Shown here: in pieces, positions 12,150-23,939 of the stretch
How positions within the stretch are numbered: position 1 is the stretch's first letter
How the letters are laid out: the number at the start of each line of letters is the position of its first letter
Assembly: GCA_012295275.1 (NCBI GenBank)
Contig: CM022671.1
Coordinates: 21,619,822-21,683,821 of the forward strand
Direction: 5' to 3'
Length of the DNA: 64,000 nucleotides
From: Chrysomallon squamiferum
Lineage: Eukaryota > Mollusca > Gastropoda > Neomphalida > Peltospiridae
Position numbers and translations under genes: made by a program
Notes under the pieces: model-generated
Seen by the model: the letters and a program-made list of their open reading frames with translations, nothing else
The model's database searches: none
What the model was told of the DNA's origin: nothing

Positions 12150-12290
12150 GAAAACTAAATTTAAAAAAAAATTGATAGAAATTTTTCTCTAGAACATTTT
12201 TTTTTTTTTCTTCTTCTTCTTCTTCTTTTTTTTTAAAAAATTTTTTTTTAAATTTTCTTGTGGTTGTTGTTGTTGCTACAAGAGTGTTAC
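12150..12290. repeat. Poly-T/TTC and A/T-rich tract
   Basis: TTC units and T runs at about 12199-12255, flanked by A runs. The Lys/Glu-rich minus-strand frame across it is an artefact of the repeat. Confidence 0.8.
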
Positions 12291-12470
12291 TTTGGCCAGA
12301 AGCAACGAGCACGTGAGTGAAAGAACTGTAAAGAAATGCCTTCCTCCATCGAGTACACAGATGCAAACAGTGTTGTCGGATACACCTGGCTTGCTGTGGC
12401 CCCACTTAACCTTCCTAACCAGCCAGTAGCAGACGTGTGTGCATGCCACACTGGAGAAAAACTTAGCACT
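12291..12470. other. Unique higher-GC block, unassigned
   Basis: Non-repetitive sequence open on both strands. The plus frame contains a chance CHTGEK word near 12444-12461, and the minus frame contains WGHSKPGVSDNTVC. No family is recognised. It lies just upstream, in minus orientation, of the candidate exon at 12003-12131 and could be its promoter or another exon. Confidence 0.25.
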
Positions 12471-12734
12471 GTGTCTTTGCAAAGTTGCTTTATCTATATA
12501 AAGTTCCTTCCGCAGAGAAAAATGTACACTGTGACTGTGGAAAGTTGTTCTATCTGTGTATATATATATATATCTGTGCAAAGTTCCTTCCACACAGAAA
12601 AACTTACACTGTCATCATGGAAATTTGTTTGTCTTTATAAAGTTCTTTTTGCTGAGAATATTTTCAGTGTCTTTGACAGTTAATTTGTCTTGTATATGTA
12701 TGTGTGTATGTATCTATATATCTGTCTGTCTAGC

Positions 12735-12783
<49 letters not shown>

Positions 12784-13170
12784 ATGTGTATCTTTGGAAA
12801 GTTAGTCTGTAAGTTCCTTTTGCTGAAAATACTTACTGTGTAGTGTGTCTCTGATTGTTGGTGTATATTTGGTATATATGTACATAAAGTTCTTTCTGCA
12901 AAGGAAAATGTATAGTGTATCTTTGGAAAATTAGTCTATCAGAGATGTATCTAAAGTTGCATTTGCTGAGAATACTTCCATTATTGTTTCTTGGAAAATT
13001 GATCTGTTGGAGATACATAATATTTATTTATATATATAAAGTTGCTTCTGCACAGAAAAATGTATAATGTATGTTTGGAAGATTTGGACTATCATAGATG
13101 TGTATATGAAGTTCTCTGGAGAAAAATGTATTGTGTGTCTTTTATAAAGTTGTTCTGTCTATATAAAGTT
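12470..13170. repeat. Degenerate minisatellite, 58-88 bp spacing
   Basis: Variants of 'aaagttccttctgcagag' followed by 'aaaaatgtacactgtg' recur near 12500, 12580, 12639, 12809, 12887, 12952, 13040 and 13110. Some gaps carry inserted TA or CT microsatellites (for example CT/TA at 12740-12783). Confidence 0.75.
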
Positions 13171-13489
13171 ATTTCTTCTCAGCTGTAAACCTCTGACTTT
13201 GTAAAACACAGCTGTAACATTCATTCTCTGTTGATATTCCCCTCCAAGCACACTGTGACTATTTCTAATAGTATTTTAAATCTTACACAGCCTGGGGTGT
13301 TTTTTTTTGTGTTATTTTTTTTATTCTTGTTCAAATACTTTTTGTCTTTCATCTTTCAGTATATACATGTGGGTTTTTCCTCTCCTTTTCAGTTTTTTTA
13401 GTCACTGGATGAAGAATTTGTGTGGTAAATTTACTAACTGGAATGGCATGCACATGTGTTTGTTCTTAGTTTACAAATGCCTCAGTTAT

Positions 13490-13960
13490 TTTGCTTATTT
13501 GATTTGCACTTTATTATATACTGGATTAATATGTATTTGGTTTTCACTTTATTATATACTGGATTAATATTTATTTGGTTTTCATTTTAATATATATTGG
13601 ATTGGATTAATATTTATTTGATTTTCACTGTATTATTATATATATATATTGAATTAATATTTGTTTGATTTTCACTGTATTATATATTGGATTGGATTAA
13701 TATTGATATAATTTTCACTTTATTATATATTGGATTGGATTAATATTTATTTGATTTTCACTTTATTATATATATACTGGGTTAATATTTATTTGATTTT
13801 CACTGTATTTTATATATACTGGATTAATATTCATTTGATTTTCACTGTATTTTATATATACTGGATTAATATTCATTTGATTTTCACTGTAAATGTTACG
13901 TTTAGGATTATGTACTGGATTAATACTTATTTAAGTTTTATTTTCATTGTATTATAATTG
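13490..13960. repeat. Minisatellite with about 42-57 bp unit
   Basis: Repeats of 'tattatatactggattaa' followed by 'tatttatttgattttcact'. The cleanest stretch (13780-13900) has a 42-base, in-frame unit, giving a false 14-residue protein repeat. Confidence 0.85.
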
Positions 13961-14139
13961 AATTAATTTTTTTTTTTACTCTTTTATGTAATGAGTTAAC
14001 GTTTTCTACATTTTTAGAAGTTCTGTTAGATATTTATTCATGTATATGTGTGTGTGTGTGTGTGTTTGTATAAAGTTTTAAAAGAAAATAAATAAAATAA
14101 AAATATAGAGATGAAATATTTCATTCCACAGTATATTAA

Positions 14140-14345
14140 CTGTCTGAGTACCTTTCATGACTGCTACAGTGCTCAGGATTTTGACATGCTCTGTACCTAC
14201 ATTAACCACCTCAGTAGTCAAAATACACAGAGTTACAACAGAATCTCTGATGCACTGAATCACATTTTCATCAGTCCAGTACAATGCCAGAGCATTGTCT
14301 GCTTTTACCATAGTTCAAATATTTGCCATTAGATTGCAGTCGTGA
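14140..14345 (+). repeat. Dispersed repeat, copy 1 (plus)
   Basis: This segment aligns by eye with the reverse complement of 47565-47740. The shared words are 'atcacattttca', 'cttttaccatagttcaaa' (one mismatch in the other copy) and the following 'tatttgcc'/'tatttacc'. The match extends weakly upstream through 'acctttcatgactgc'. Two diverged copies in opposite orientation point to an old interspersed element. No open frame or terminal repeat was recognised. Confidence 0.5.
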
Positions 14346-14640
14346 CCCTAAAAGGCTACTTGTAGATTTTATTTTCAAGAAAATGATGGCATCGGTATGT
14401 TTTTATATACAACTAATTTTTTTTTTTAAAAACCCTCCTTTTGGAATATCATTGCAGCTGACTAAAATATTTAATATTTGATAATCTCTAGGGTTTTCAA
14501 AGCACATCTTTAATGCAGAATGTAGTTAAGTTAATTTTAATGATACGTTAAACACTCCCCTGTTCCAGCCCTTTCTCAATGGTTGATGTATCAAAGAATG
14601 TACAATGTGTTTTCCTGAGTGTAGGGAAGTGCAGGTAGTA
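14346..14640. other. AT-rich non-coding stretch
   Basis: Nothing gene-like was seen. Confidence 0.5.
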
Positions 14641-14930
14641 CATACATATATACATAAACACACACACACACACACACACGTACATACTTATATACATAAA
14701 CACACACACACACGCATAAACATACATACTTACCTATATACATAAAAACACATACATACACATGTGCATACATACAAGGATACAGACATATCTACATACA
14801 TAGACAGACAGACAGACATAAATCTGTATACACATGCAGACATAAATACAGACAGATATATTATATATACAGATATATGCATGCATACGTACATATACGC
14901 ATAAAATACATAAATATGTGCTTATATATA
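14640..14930. repeat. ACAC/ACAT compound microsatellite
   Basis: Runs of cacaca, catacata, agacagac and atatat. Cys/Val/Tyr-rich frames here are repeat artefacts. Confidence 0.85.
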
Positions 14931-15539
14931 CTGATGCTGTGTAACTGTGGATTACAAATGAGTTGTGATTTGTGTGTTGACTTTTTCTTCTTTCTTTCTT
15001 CTTTCTTTCTTTCTTTCTTTTTTTGAATTTTTGTTTTTGTTGTTTTTATTATTTATTTATTTATTTTGTTAGTAGTTAGTTAGTTAGTTTAAATTTTTAT
15101 TTTTATTTCTTTTATTATTTTTTTTTTTTTTAGCTGTTGGGATCAGCTGTTGATGAAATTCACTTTCTCTGATATCAGTAATCATTAATATCATTTCACA
15201 GATCAGACTGAAATGTTAACACTCTGCATTTGTTACCAAATACAGCTTCAGATATTTTCAGAATAAACTCATAACATAGGATCCAATAAAGCCTAATTCC
15301 TTTTTTATATAATGAAAACTATCCAGATTGAAGGAAATGAAATATAATAATGATAACGATCTGTATTTCTCAGTATATTACTGGCATTAATTGCAGAAAA
15401 AAAAAGAGAAAAAAATCCAATATTACTTTATTTTTTTAATCTGCATTATGGTAATAAAATTACATTATCTGTAAAATAGTGTTCATTTCTTTTTTCTTCT
15501 TTTTTTTTCATCATTTAAAAAGAGTGGTAAGATGAGGAT

Positions 15540-15543
15540 TATA

Positions 15544-15582
<39 letters not shown>

Positions 15583-15585
15583 TGA
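15540..15585. repeat. GT array followed by AT array
   Basis: Compound dinucleotide microsatellite, about 13 GT and 7 AT units. Confidence 0.85.
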
Positions 15586-15759
15586 TATCTATATCTGTAC
15601 TAGTGTAAGACAAAGACATAACAATATTAACTGTTTATTTAAAACAAGTAAGATGGAAAAATTCATGTAAGTATGAATCTATGTAAGTAGGACCACTGTA
15701 TTATAAGGAATGTCATTATTTTGGAAATCTATGACTTGGTTTTCCATATTTAATGTAAA

Positions 15760-15945
15760 GCAGATTATAGTTCAGTAGTTAGAGCATTGGCCTGAGGCAT
15801 GAATGGTTACAGAGTCAGTCCTTCAGAGATATCAAAATGAGTGTATCCTGTTCTAACCAGAATCTTACAGATGATATATCAAAGACAATGGTATGTACAT
15901 TCCTCCTATGGAAGGTGTTCCATGAAAAAAAAAAAAAAAATTCTC
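15760..15945 (+). mobile_element. Decayed tRNA-derived SINE with A tail
   Basis: The start resembles an RNA polymerase III A box ('tagttcagtagttagagca', compare tRNA TAGCTCAGT-GGTAGAGC). About 30 bases on, 'ggttacagagtcagtcc' resembles a decayed B box (GGTTCGANTCC). A unique body then ends in a run of about 17 A at 15925-15941. This is the layout of a tRNA-derived SINE. The family was not identified and the copy is clearly old. Confidence 0.55.
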
Positions 15946-16809
15946 TGCTCCTAATCAGCAGGTTTCCTTGGTACAGGACATTTTTTTAATCTCTTATCTA
16001 TGTGTCTTTAATCTAGAAGATTTCCATATGAAGTTCTTAACTTGTTTTAGGAATTATGGTGATCATTTATAAACACAAAATGAAGTTTTGGGACATTCTC
16101 CACTGAAAAAAATAATTAGTGTAATTTTGTTTACATTCACTTCAGTTTGTTATTCTATTGTTTTTATTTTTATTATTCTTGTTTTTTTTTTTTATGTTGT
16201 CAGTTACCCAGTATCATCATATCATATGGATTATCCTCTTGACTTTGATTACTGTGTGTCACTAAATAAATTATTTCTTCTGTTTGATGTGTGTTAACAA
16301 GAATTAATTATTAGTTAAATGTATTTGCTCATTAATTTTTCAGTTTGTATTTGTGCATGTCAAATTGTTGTTGTTGTTTTTTTTTTTAAAAAGGACAACT
16401 GGAAATATTGAGCAGTTTTATCATTTTATTTTTAGATAAAATTTAAGTAAACTGAATTTTTTTATTGGATAAATTTAAAAAACAATTTTATGATGTTTGT
16501 ACGTTAGTAGGTTAGTACATTAAAACTACAATTAACATTTTTATTTAACTCATTGTGAAGTTGCTGAAGTGATAGTAGGTTAGTAAATTAAAATGTTAGA
16601 GAAAAACTATCTATCCTTATCTGATGTAACATTCTGGAATACTGACTCACAGAATCTTGTGAATAATCACAAAGTATGGTTTATATTTTCAAGAATAAAA
16701 TCAGAATGATGTAACAAATTTTAACCTTTTTAATGGTGATCTGGTAAAATGTGCACATTTATTTTTAAAACTTTCAAATACTAGAGATTTCATTCAATGC
16801 TGATAAAAT

Positions 16810-17000
16810 GAACTAATTTACTCACAGATTTTTAAAACCTATTAGTTTATAACTTATACATCTTAAAACCAGTTAATTTACTCACAGAATTATAAAACTA
16901 ACCATTTTACTCAACATTTTCAAAGTCAACCGGTTTATTATTAATAAATTCAAAAAACCCACCAGTTTACTCAAAAATTTTGAGACCAACCAATTTACTT
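16810..17000. repeat. Degenerate tandem repeat, about 40 bp
   Basis: Variants of 'aaccagttaatttactcac' followed by 'aatttttaaa' recur roughly every 35-45 bases. Confidence 0.55.
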
Positions 17001-17504
17001 AAATCTTTAAAACCTATAAACTAATATATATGTGTGTAGGTGGATGGGTATCTTTGCCTGTGTGTTTTTTTGTGTGTGCATATATATATCAATTTACTTA
17101 TAGATTTTTAAACCAGTGAATTCAAATAAAGTTTTTTAATTCTGCAGATGGTAGATGTTTTTATCAACAGAGGACAGACAAGTGGAGCCAGTCTCCACAC
17201 TGTCATTGAATTTCGGATAAAATAAAAACATTAAAAATGTATATTAACTAATTTCCATTGTGACAGTGATGCACATTCCATGTAATTGAAGAAAAGAAAC
17301 AAGATTTGTGAAAACCAGTTCCAGACAGATGTCCCACGATTATAGATTTTGTTAATCTTCTTCTATAGCAGATCTTCTTCTTTTTCTTTTCCCCTTTACC
17401 ATTTCAAACACACCAGGAACTGTGTCCTCTGGATCAGTAGTTTAACCTATTTTCATTTTTTTTTTTTTTTTTTTTTAGAACTTTATTTCAAATCATTTTT
17501 AAGT

Positions 17505-18110
17505 TTGGGACAGTATATTAAAATACCAGTGTCAAGTAATTACCAGTGTGATATGGTGCCAATTTAATTGAGGAACTACATAATAAAATATCAGTATTAA
17601 GTTATTACCAATTTAATGTGATGTGAATATAATTCAAGAACTATGTAATAAAAAATGCTATTAAGTATTACCAGTGTAATACATTGTCAGTACAGTTCAA
17701 GGACTATGTAATAAAATATCAATATTAAGCATTACCAATGTAATATGTTGTCAGCAAACTTCAAGTACCATGTAATAAAATATCAATATTAAGTATTACC
17801 AATGTAATATGTTGTCAGCAAACTTCAAGTACCATGTAATAAAATATCAATATTAAGTATTTACCAATGTAGTACTTTGTCAGTACAGTTCAAGAACTAT
17901 GTAATAAAATATCAGTATTAAGTATTACCAATGTAATATGGTATCAGTATAATTCAAGTACTATATAATAAAATATCAATATTAAGTATTACCAATGTAA
18001 TACATTGTCGGTACCGTTCAAGTACTATGTAATAAAATATCAATATTAAGTATTACCAATGTAATAGGGTATCAGTACAATTTAAGTACTATGCAATAAA
18101 ATATAAGTAG
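17505..18110. repeat. Minisatellite with 64-bp unit
   Basis: About nine copies of a unit containing 'atgtaataaaatatcaat' and 'attaagtattaccaatgta'. The two best copies (from 17761 and 17825) are 64 bases apart and nearly identical. Copies at the ends are more diverged. Confidence 0.9.
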
Positions 18111-18289
18111 TTATTTTATTTTTTACCAGTTATAATATGAAGTTATTACAATAGAAGTGTCAGTGTAAAATGGTGCTAAAATGAATTTTCCACAGTGCCA
18201 GTAATTTTCCACTAGAAAGCTGCTGGCATATGAATATGATATGTTATAAAAATATTACAATAATTCTAATATTTTTTATATAATTATAT

Positions 18290-18305
18290 TATATTAAATT
18301 ATATT

Positions 18306-18338
<33 letters not shown>

Positions 18339-18696
18339 TTAAGTTTGTTTATTCTTTTTATAATTTTTTTTTTTTTTTTATTTGTACTGTTTATAAAGCA
18401 CTAAAAACCAAATTAAAAAAAAATGACATATTTAAACTTTTTCTTTATTTTGTATTTCCTCTGCAGAACATTGTGGGTTTTTTTCTTATACAAGACCAGT
18501 AAAGCTTGATTAGTTTTCACATTGAAACAGATATCTTGTTTGCTTGAAAGGATGAAATAATCAGTCTTGTCTGTCATCTTGTAACAGTGTCTCATGAAAT
18601 TGTTCTGCCTCAGTGAGTAAAACACTAAATTGATGTTTCTTCACTTAAATATATTAGTTACAGAAACTGAATTTTTCACATGTTTTAATTTTTTAA

Positions 18697-18728
<32 letters not shown>

Positions 18729-18850
18729 TTTATTATTATTATTATGATTATTGTTGTTGTTGTTGTTGTTGTTGTTATTATTTTGTATTGTTATTGTTAT
18801 TATTGTTATTATCATCATCATCATCATCACCATTTTCATTGTTATTGTTA
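18290..18850. other. T-rich tracts and trinucleotide runs
   Basis: T tracts at 18307-18336 and 18366-18379. TTTA, TTA, TTG and ATC trinucleotide runs at 18700-18850 generate false poly-Val and poly-His frames. No gene seen. Confidence 0.7.
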
Positions 18851-19784
18851 TTTGATCAGCAAGAATTTAACTATATTTATAATAACAGATATAATGAAGT
18901 TTTGGTACAGCACGGCTCAATTATTGTTAAATTGTTCTAGTGTTTTAATGTCAATAAATCCTTTTTAAATTTCAAGATAATATATGCTTCAGTTTCCAAC
19001 AACATTATAATGAAATTAATTTCTTTTGAAAATGGTGTGAAGCACAATAATGGCACTCAATCTTTTCAATTACTTCTTGATCTCTCCCACCTTTTATACC
19101 AGTACTTCCTTCAACCAGTCCTTCTTACCAAGTGTTAAAATCTGGTGACATCACAAACTTTAAAACAATTACATATACAAGCTGGATAGACAATGTCCCA
19201 GAAAAACAGTTTGACTGACAAACTGACTTAACTATACATTTATCTTTTCTTTTTCTTCTTCTTCTACAAAGATAATGGCACAAGATTACAGAAATTATCA
19301 TGGAATTCCCAAAGCTAATGATACCAATTTTGAATTTCCATTGAGAAAAAATTTACCTCCCTGTTTCATACTGGCATCAACTGCTGATGATATCAATTTT
19401 AAAATATCCCTTCTCGTTTGAGTTTGTGTCATTAAAAGTTTGGCATCTAATTTTCCAAGTTTAATTCCATTAGGAAAAAAAAATATTCTGCCTACTAGTA
19501 ATTTAGACTCAAAGGTTTGGCAAAATGACTATAAAGATATTTAATACTGTTGTACCAGAGTCTTCGCTAACCTGTTTCATTGGTTAATAGGAAATTCAAG
19601 AGCATGTAATGTAGGAAATACCAGTTAATTTAAAAAAACATGGATAGTGTTAAATTTAGTTACAGGAAAGTAAAAAAAATAATAATAATAAATATAATAA
19701 CATTCTATATTTTGTATATAAATGTTTATATTGATTATATATTAAATTTTCTTGATATCTATGGTTATAGTTTGTAGAAAAGTA

Positions 19785-20050
19785 AAAAGTGTGTGTGTTT
19801 GTAAATGTGTTTGTGTTGTCTGTCTATATCTATGTATGTGTATCTGTGATATGTATCTATGTATGTTTGTATGTCTTTATGTATATACACATATATGTAT
19901 GTGTGTGAGTTTGTGTATGCATTTCCATGCATATATAACATCATGTATGTTTTTGTGTATGATACTCTAGCCTCACATTCACACACATGTATGCACATAT
20001 TAACAGACAGACAGACACACACACACACACAGATAAACTTATGAACTGTA
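19785..20050. repeat. TGTG/TATG and ACAC compound microsatellite
   Basis: TGTG and TATG runs (19790-19960) followed by ACAC (20003-20032). Frames across it are repeat artefacts. Confidence 0.8.
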
Positions 20051-20059
20051 ATCCACAAA

Positions 20060-20345
20060 CAGACATGAATGGACTGAATGCCTTGTTTACTCTCTGTCGA
20101 AATATCATCTGATTAGAAAGATTGTGGCCCGAAAAATGTTATTTCCAGTTCTGAATTGACCGACTTAATTACAATAAATTAATATTTATGAGAAAACTAT
20201 CACAGAAGAAGTGGCCAGCACTGCCATTCATTAGAAACGATGAAACTTCTTCGGCTTTCAACCGATGCACACAAATTATGTATCTGCTCGCGAATCCATG
20301 TTTTGAAAAGCAAATGTAAATCAGTCATAACACCCCAAAAACATG
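20060..20345. other. Unique block, candidate conserved non-coding element
   Basis: Mixed-composition sequence with CpGs and homeodomain-type core words (TTAATTAC, TTAATATT) and no coding pattern. Its right end is part of a local duplication; see the feature at 20270-20690. Confidence 0.3.
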
Positions 20346-20690
20346 TCTGTTAGTTGTGATATTAATCTGTGAAAATTGTTCATATGCAGTTATATTTATT
20401 TATTAGTTTATTAGTTAGTTAGTTACTTATTATTTATTTTTTATTATTTTTTTTTTATTTTGAACTTTTGTTATTTATTATATTTTAGGTTATATTATTT
20501 GTTTATTTATTTAATTAATGCTGCTTAGACTATATATCTGCTTGCAAATCCATGTTTTTAAAAGCAAATCATACTCAGTCATAACAAAAAAATATATATA
20601 TATATATATATATCTTTGAGAATTTTCCAAATACAATTTTATTTATTTATTTATTTATTTATTCATTAGTCAGTTAGTTAACTAGTTTGA
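20270..20690. repeat. Local duplication, about 250 bp offset
   Basis: 'aatccatgttttgaaaagca' near 20293 matches 'aatccatgtttttaaaagca' near 20547. Both are preceded by 'tatctgct' and followed by 'cagtcataac', then by similar TTTATTTA-rich sequence. The second copy has lost both CpGs of 'ctcgcgaat' ('cttgcaaat'). Confidence 0.7.
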
Positions 20691-21624
20691 TTATTATTTA
20701 ATTTTCTTTTAACATTATTATTCATTTATTTCATTTACTACCTGCTTAATTGTTCATTTATTTATTTTATTTACTGAAATATTTAATAACTGAATCATTC
20801 TAAATGTCAAAAATTCTTATTTTAATTATTCTAATGATTTTTGAATGTTAGAAATATCATGAATGGTAAAATTACAGTTTTATCTTGTGATGGTTTATGT
20901 TTTTAACTTTGTCAGCAATATTTTATCATTATCATAATGTCTTTAAATTTATTTATCAAATTACAATTATATACTTCCATACACACATAATACTTTAGTG
21001 TATTTATATAATTACATCATTCAGTTTATAAATTTAAAAATATTTATTTTTTTAGTTTGTCACATCTCTGTGCAAAGTTCTGTATATACAAAAATAAATA
21101 CATACTTACATACACACACACACATACATACAGACACACATATACACAACCACATACATATTTACATTTACACATATACTGCATTATTTAACAGTTTATT
21201 TTAGAAAACTAGTACATTTTTATTATGATCATGATAGTAATTAACAGTTACATTGAATGACGTTTAACATTTTCATACCAGAACATTTTCATACCAGTAC
21301 ACCTACATTGTACTAATGCACTGCAGCGTTTAATGTCTGTATTGAAGTCAATTATTGGTTTTACACTATCATTACTGTAATGGTTTTAAAGTTAGCTGAA
21401 TGACATTATAAATGTCCATACATATGCAGAGTGCACATTATTCGGCAGTCATTTAAAAGTTGTAAAGTTATTTCTGTGCAGAGAGAAACACAAACAATCA
21501 GCTGTTTGAAATTTACTTGCATCAACTGAATGCTGAAAGACATTTAGTAGACAATCATTTAGCAACTAATGCACAGACATACAAGAATACAACTATTTAT
21601 ACACACCATTCAGAAGAAGTTGCT

Positions 21625-22145
21625 GTTTCAGAGAACAGATCTACTTATACACTGAAGTTACCACTTCACATACAGAATAGATCTAGATCCACACAGAAGT
21701 TACCATTGTACATGTTTTAGATCTAGGTAAACACATACGTTACCAGTTTACATACAGAATAGATCTAGATATGCACAGAAGTTGCCACTTTACATATAGA
21801 ATAGATCTAGGTACACACAGAAGTTATCATTTTACATAAAGAATAGATCTAGTTATACAAGAAGTTATTAATTTACATGTAAAATAGATCTAGGTATACA
21901 CACAAGTTATCATTTTACATATAGAATAGATCTAGTTATACAAGAAGTTATCATTTTACATATAGAAGGATCTAGGTACACACAGAAGTTATCATTTTAC
22001 ATATAGAGTAGATCTAGTTATACAAGAAGTTATAATTTTACATGTAAAATAGATCTAGGTACACACTGAAATTACCATTTTGCATACAGAATAGATCTAC
22101 ATACACACCGAAGTTGCCATTTTACATACAGAATAGGTCTAGATA
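21625..22145. repeat. Minisatellite with about 42-bp unit bearing a TAGATCTA palindrome
   Basis: About 13 units, each with 'atagatctag' followed by a short variable 'gtacacacagaagttatca'-type segment and 'ttttacatatag'. Spacing is 40-44 bases. The palindromic core is kept in nearly all copies. Confidence 0.9.
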
Positions 22146-22536
22146 TTTGTATTAAGATTATCCAGAACCCAACAAAACTAATTTTATTTATTGTTATTAT
22201 CATTTTTATTGTTTTAACAATTCAAAATTATATTTGCCATTTTCTTATATGACAGAGTTTATTTGAATGAATAAGTGAACATTTAGTAAAACCCCAGCAC
22301 AAATAAATACCTGACTATTGAAGGTAAATATTTAGGTTTAAATAACTCACTGATTGCTTAGATGTGAATGTTAATAAGGTGACATAATACTAAATATCAA
22401 ATATTCCTGTTGCCAACTGAATATATAAATTCAAAAACATTTACTTCCTAAAAATATTTTGCATTCTATCTTTATCTATCTTTGTCTGTCAGATTCTTAG
22501 TTTTCTTTTTTCTCTTGTCTATTATGAATACACATT

Positions 22537-22639
<103 letters not shown>

Positions 22640-23007
22640 ATATCGATAGATAGATAGATAGAAATAAAATGAGATATAAATCCGTTTTATCAGAGAAGAA
22701 AAACAAAATACTTCTTCAACCCATTTTTTCCATCTAATACTGCATGAGAAGGAAAGATTAAAAAAGAAAGAAAACAAGAATCATTTCTTCATCTTTCATT
22801 TTATCTTTAAAAAAAAACCCACTCTCCTCAAGAAAATTTTATTTTTTATTTTTATTAAAATATAATTCAATACAATCCATTCATTCTAAACATCCAGCTA
22901 ACTCCATCACAATGAAAATGTGCTCAAGAAAATGTTTCTCCTGAACCCGATGAAAACAAACCAAAACTAACATTCACTTTAAATTAAGCAAATAAATAAC
23001 AACTTAC

Positions 23008-23225
23008 CTATCTGAGCAACATCTGGAGACCCATGATAAATGTTTGAACACACAGGTAGGTGGTGGTATAACATACATCCTTACAAGACACGAAGACCAC
23101 TGGTAAAGTCCCTTCCAGTACTTCTGGGTCAGCTTTGAACTGGTTGTGTGGAATATAGCATATGTGTCCACCGAGCTATTGATGTCCCAGTCTGCCTGCC
23201 AGACCACAGCTGCCTCCACACAACG
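23008..23225 (-). CDS. Candidate minus-strand exon, unknown protein
   Basis: Read on the minus strand, an acceptor-like GATGCTTACAG precedes 23225 and a consensus donor, GATAG|GTAAGT, follows 23008. The 218-base segment is higher in GC than its surroundings and open in one frame throughout. That frame contains EAAVVWQADWDINSSVDTY and KLTQKYWKGLYQW and is rich in Trp, Cys and Ser. The other two frames have stops. The family was not recognised. It could be an exon of an unknown gene or of a long non-coding RNA. Joining it directly to the other minus-strand candidate at 31463-31573 gives a stop, so those two are not adjacent coding exons. Confidence 0.35.
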
Positions 23226-23319
23226 CTGTAAGCATCAACTACACACAAACAGCTCTTCACCAGTTATTGGCCTGATAGGAAAATAAAAGTACAATACCGA
23301 ACTTAAAGCATTTGGTACT

Positions 23320-23870
23320 GTGTTGGAATAAAGATTTGATAAAGTGTGTGTGATAAGATTGTGTGTATGTATTATTTTGTTATGGATTTATAAGAATAAA
23401 GATTTGATAAAGTGTGTGTGGTAAGATTGTATGTGTATTATTTTGTTATGGATTTATAAGAATAAAGATTTGATAAAGTGTGTGGTAAGATTGTATATGT
23501 ATTATTTTGTTATGGATTATAAAAATAAAGATTTGGTAAAGTGTGTGTGATAAGATTGTATATGTATTATTTTGTTATGGATTATAAAAATAAAGATTTG
23601 ATAAAGTGTGTGTGATAAGATTGTATATGTATTATTTTGTTATGGATTATAAGAAAACAGATTTGATAAAGTATTTGGTAAGCTTATATATATTATTTTG
23701 TTATGAATTAAAAGAATATGGGTTAGATACTATTTTGTTATGGTTTAAAAGAATGCAGATTTGATAAAGTTTTTGATAAGATTGTATATATTACACTAGT
23801 AACTGATTAAACGAATACAGATTAGATATTATTTTGTTACAGTTTTAAGAAAAAGATTTAATAAAGAGTG
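23320..23870. repeat. Minisatellite with about 64-66 bp unit
   Basis: About nine copies of a unit with 'aataaagatttgataaagt', 'gtgtgtgataagattgtat' and 'tattattttgttatggatt'. The first five are nearly identical; later ones are shorter and diverged. Confidence 0.9.
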
Positions 23871-23939
23871 TGATAAGGTTATTTTACATTTATTTTGTTA
23901 TGAATTGAAGGACATAAAGAGGTGATAATAGACTAATGT

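Noticed and set aside
12336-12683. Zinc-finger linker-like HTGEK word
   Set aside because: Single occurrence at 12447-12461 with no C2H2 finger pattern around it; the frame then runs into a repeat.
21625-22145. CRISPR-like regular array
   Set aside because: The spacing is a tandem minisatellite with related units and no unique spacers, and this is eukaryotic DNA.
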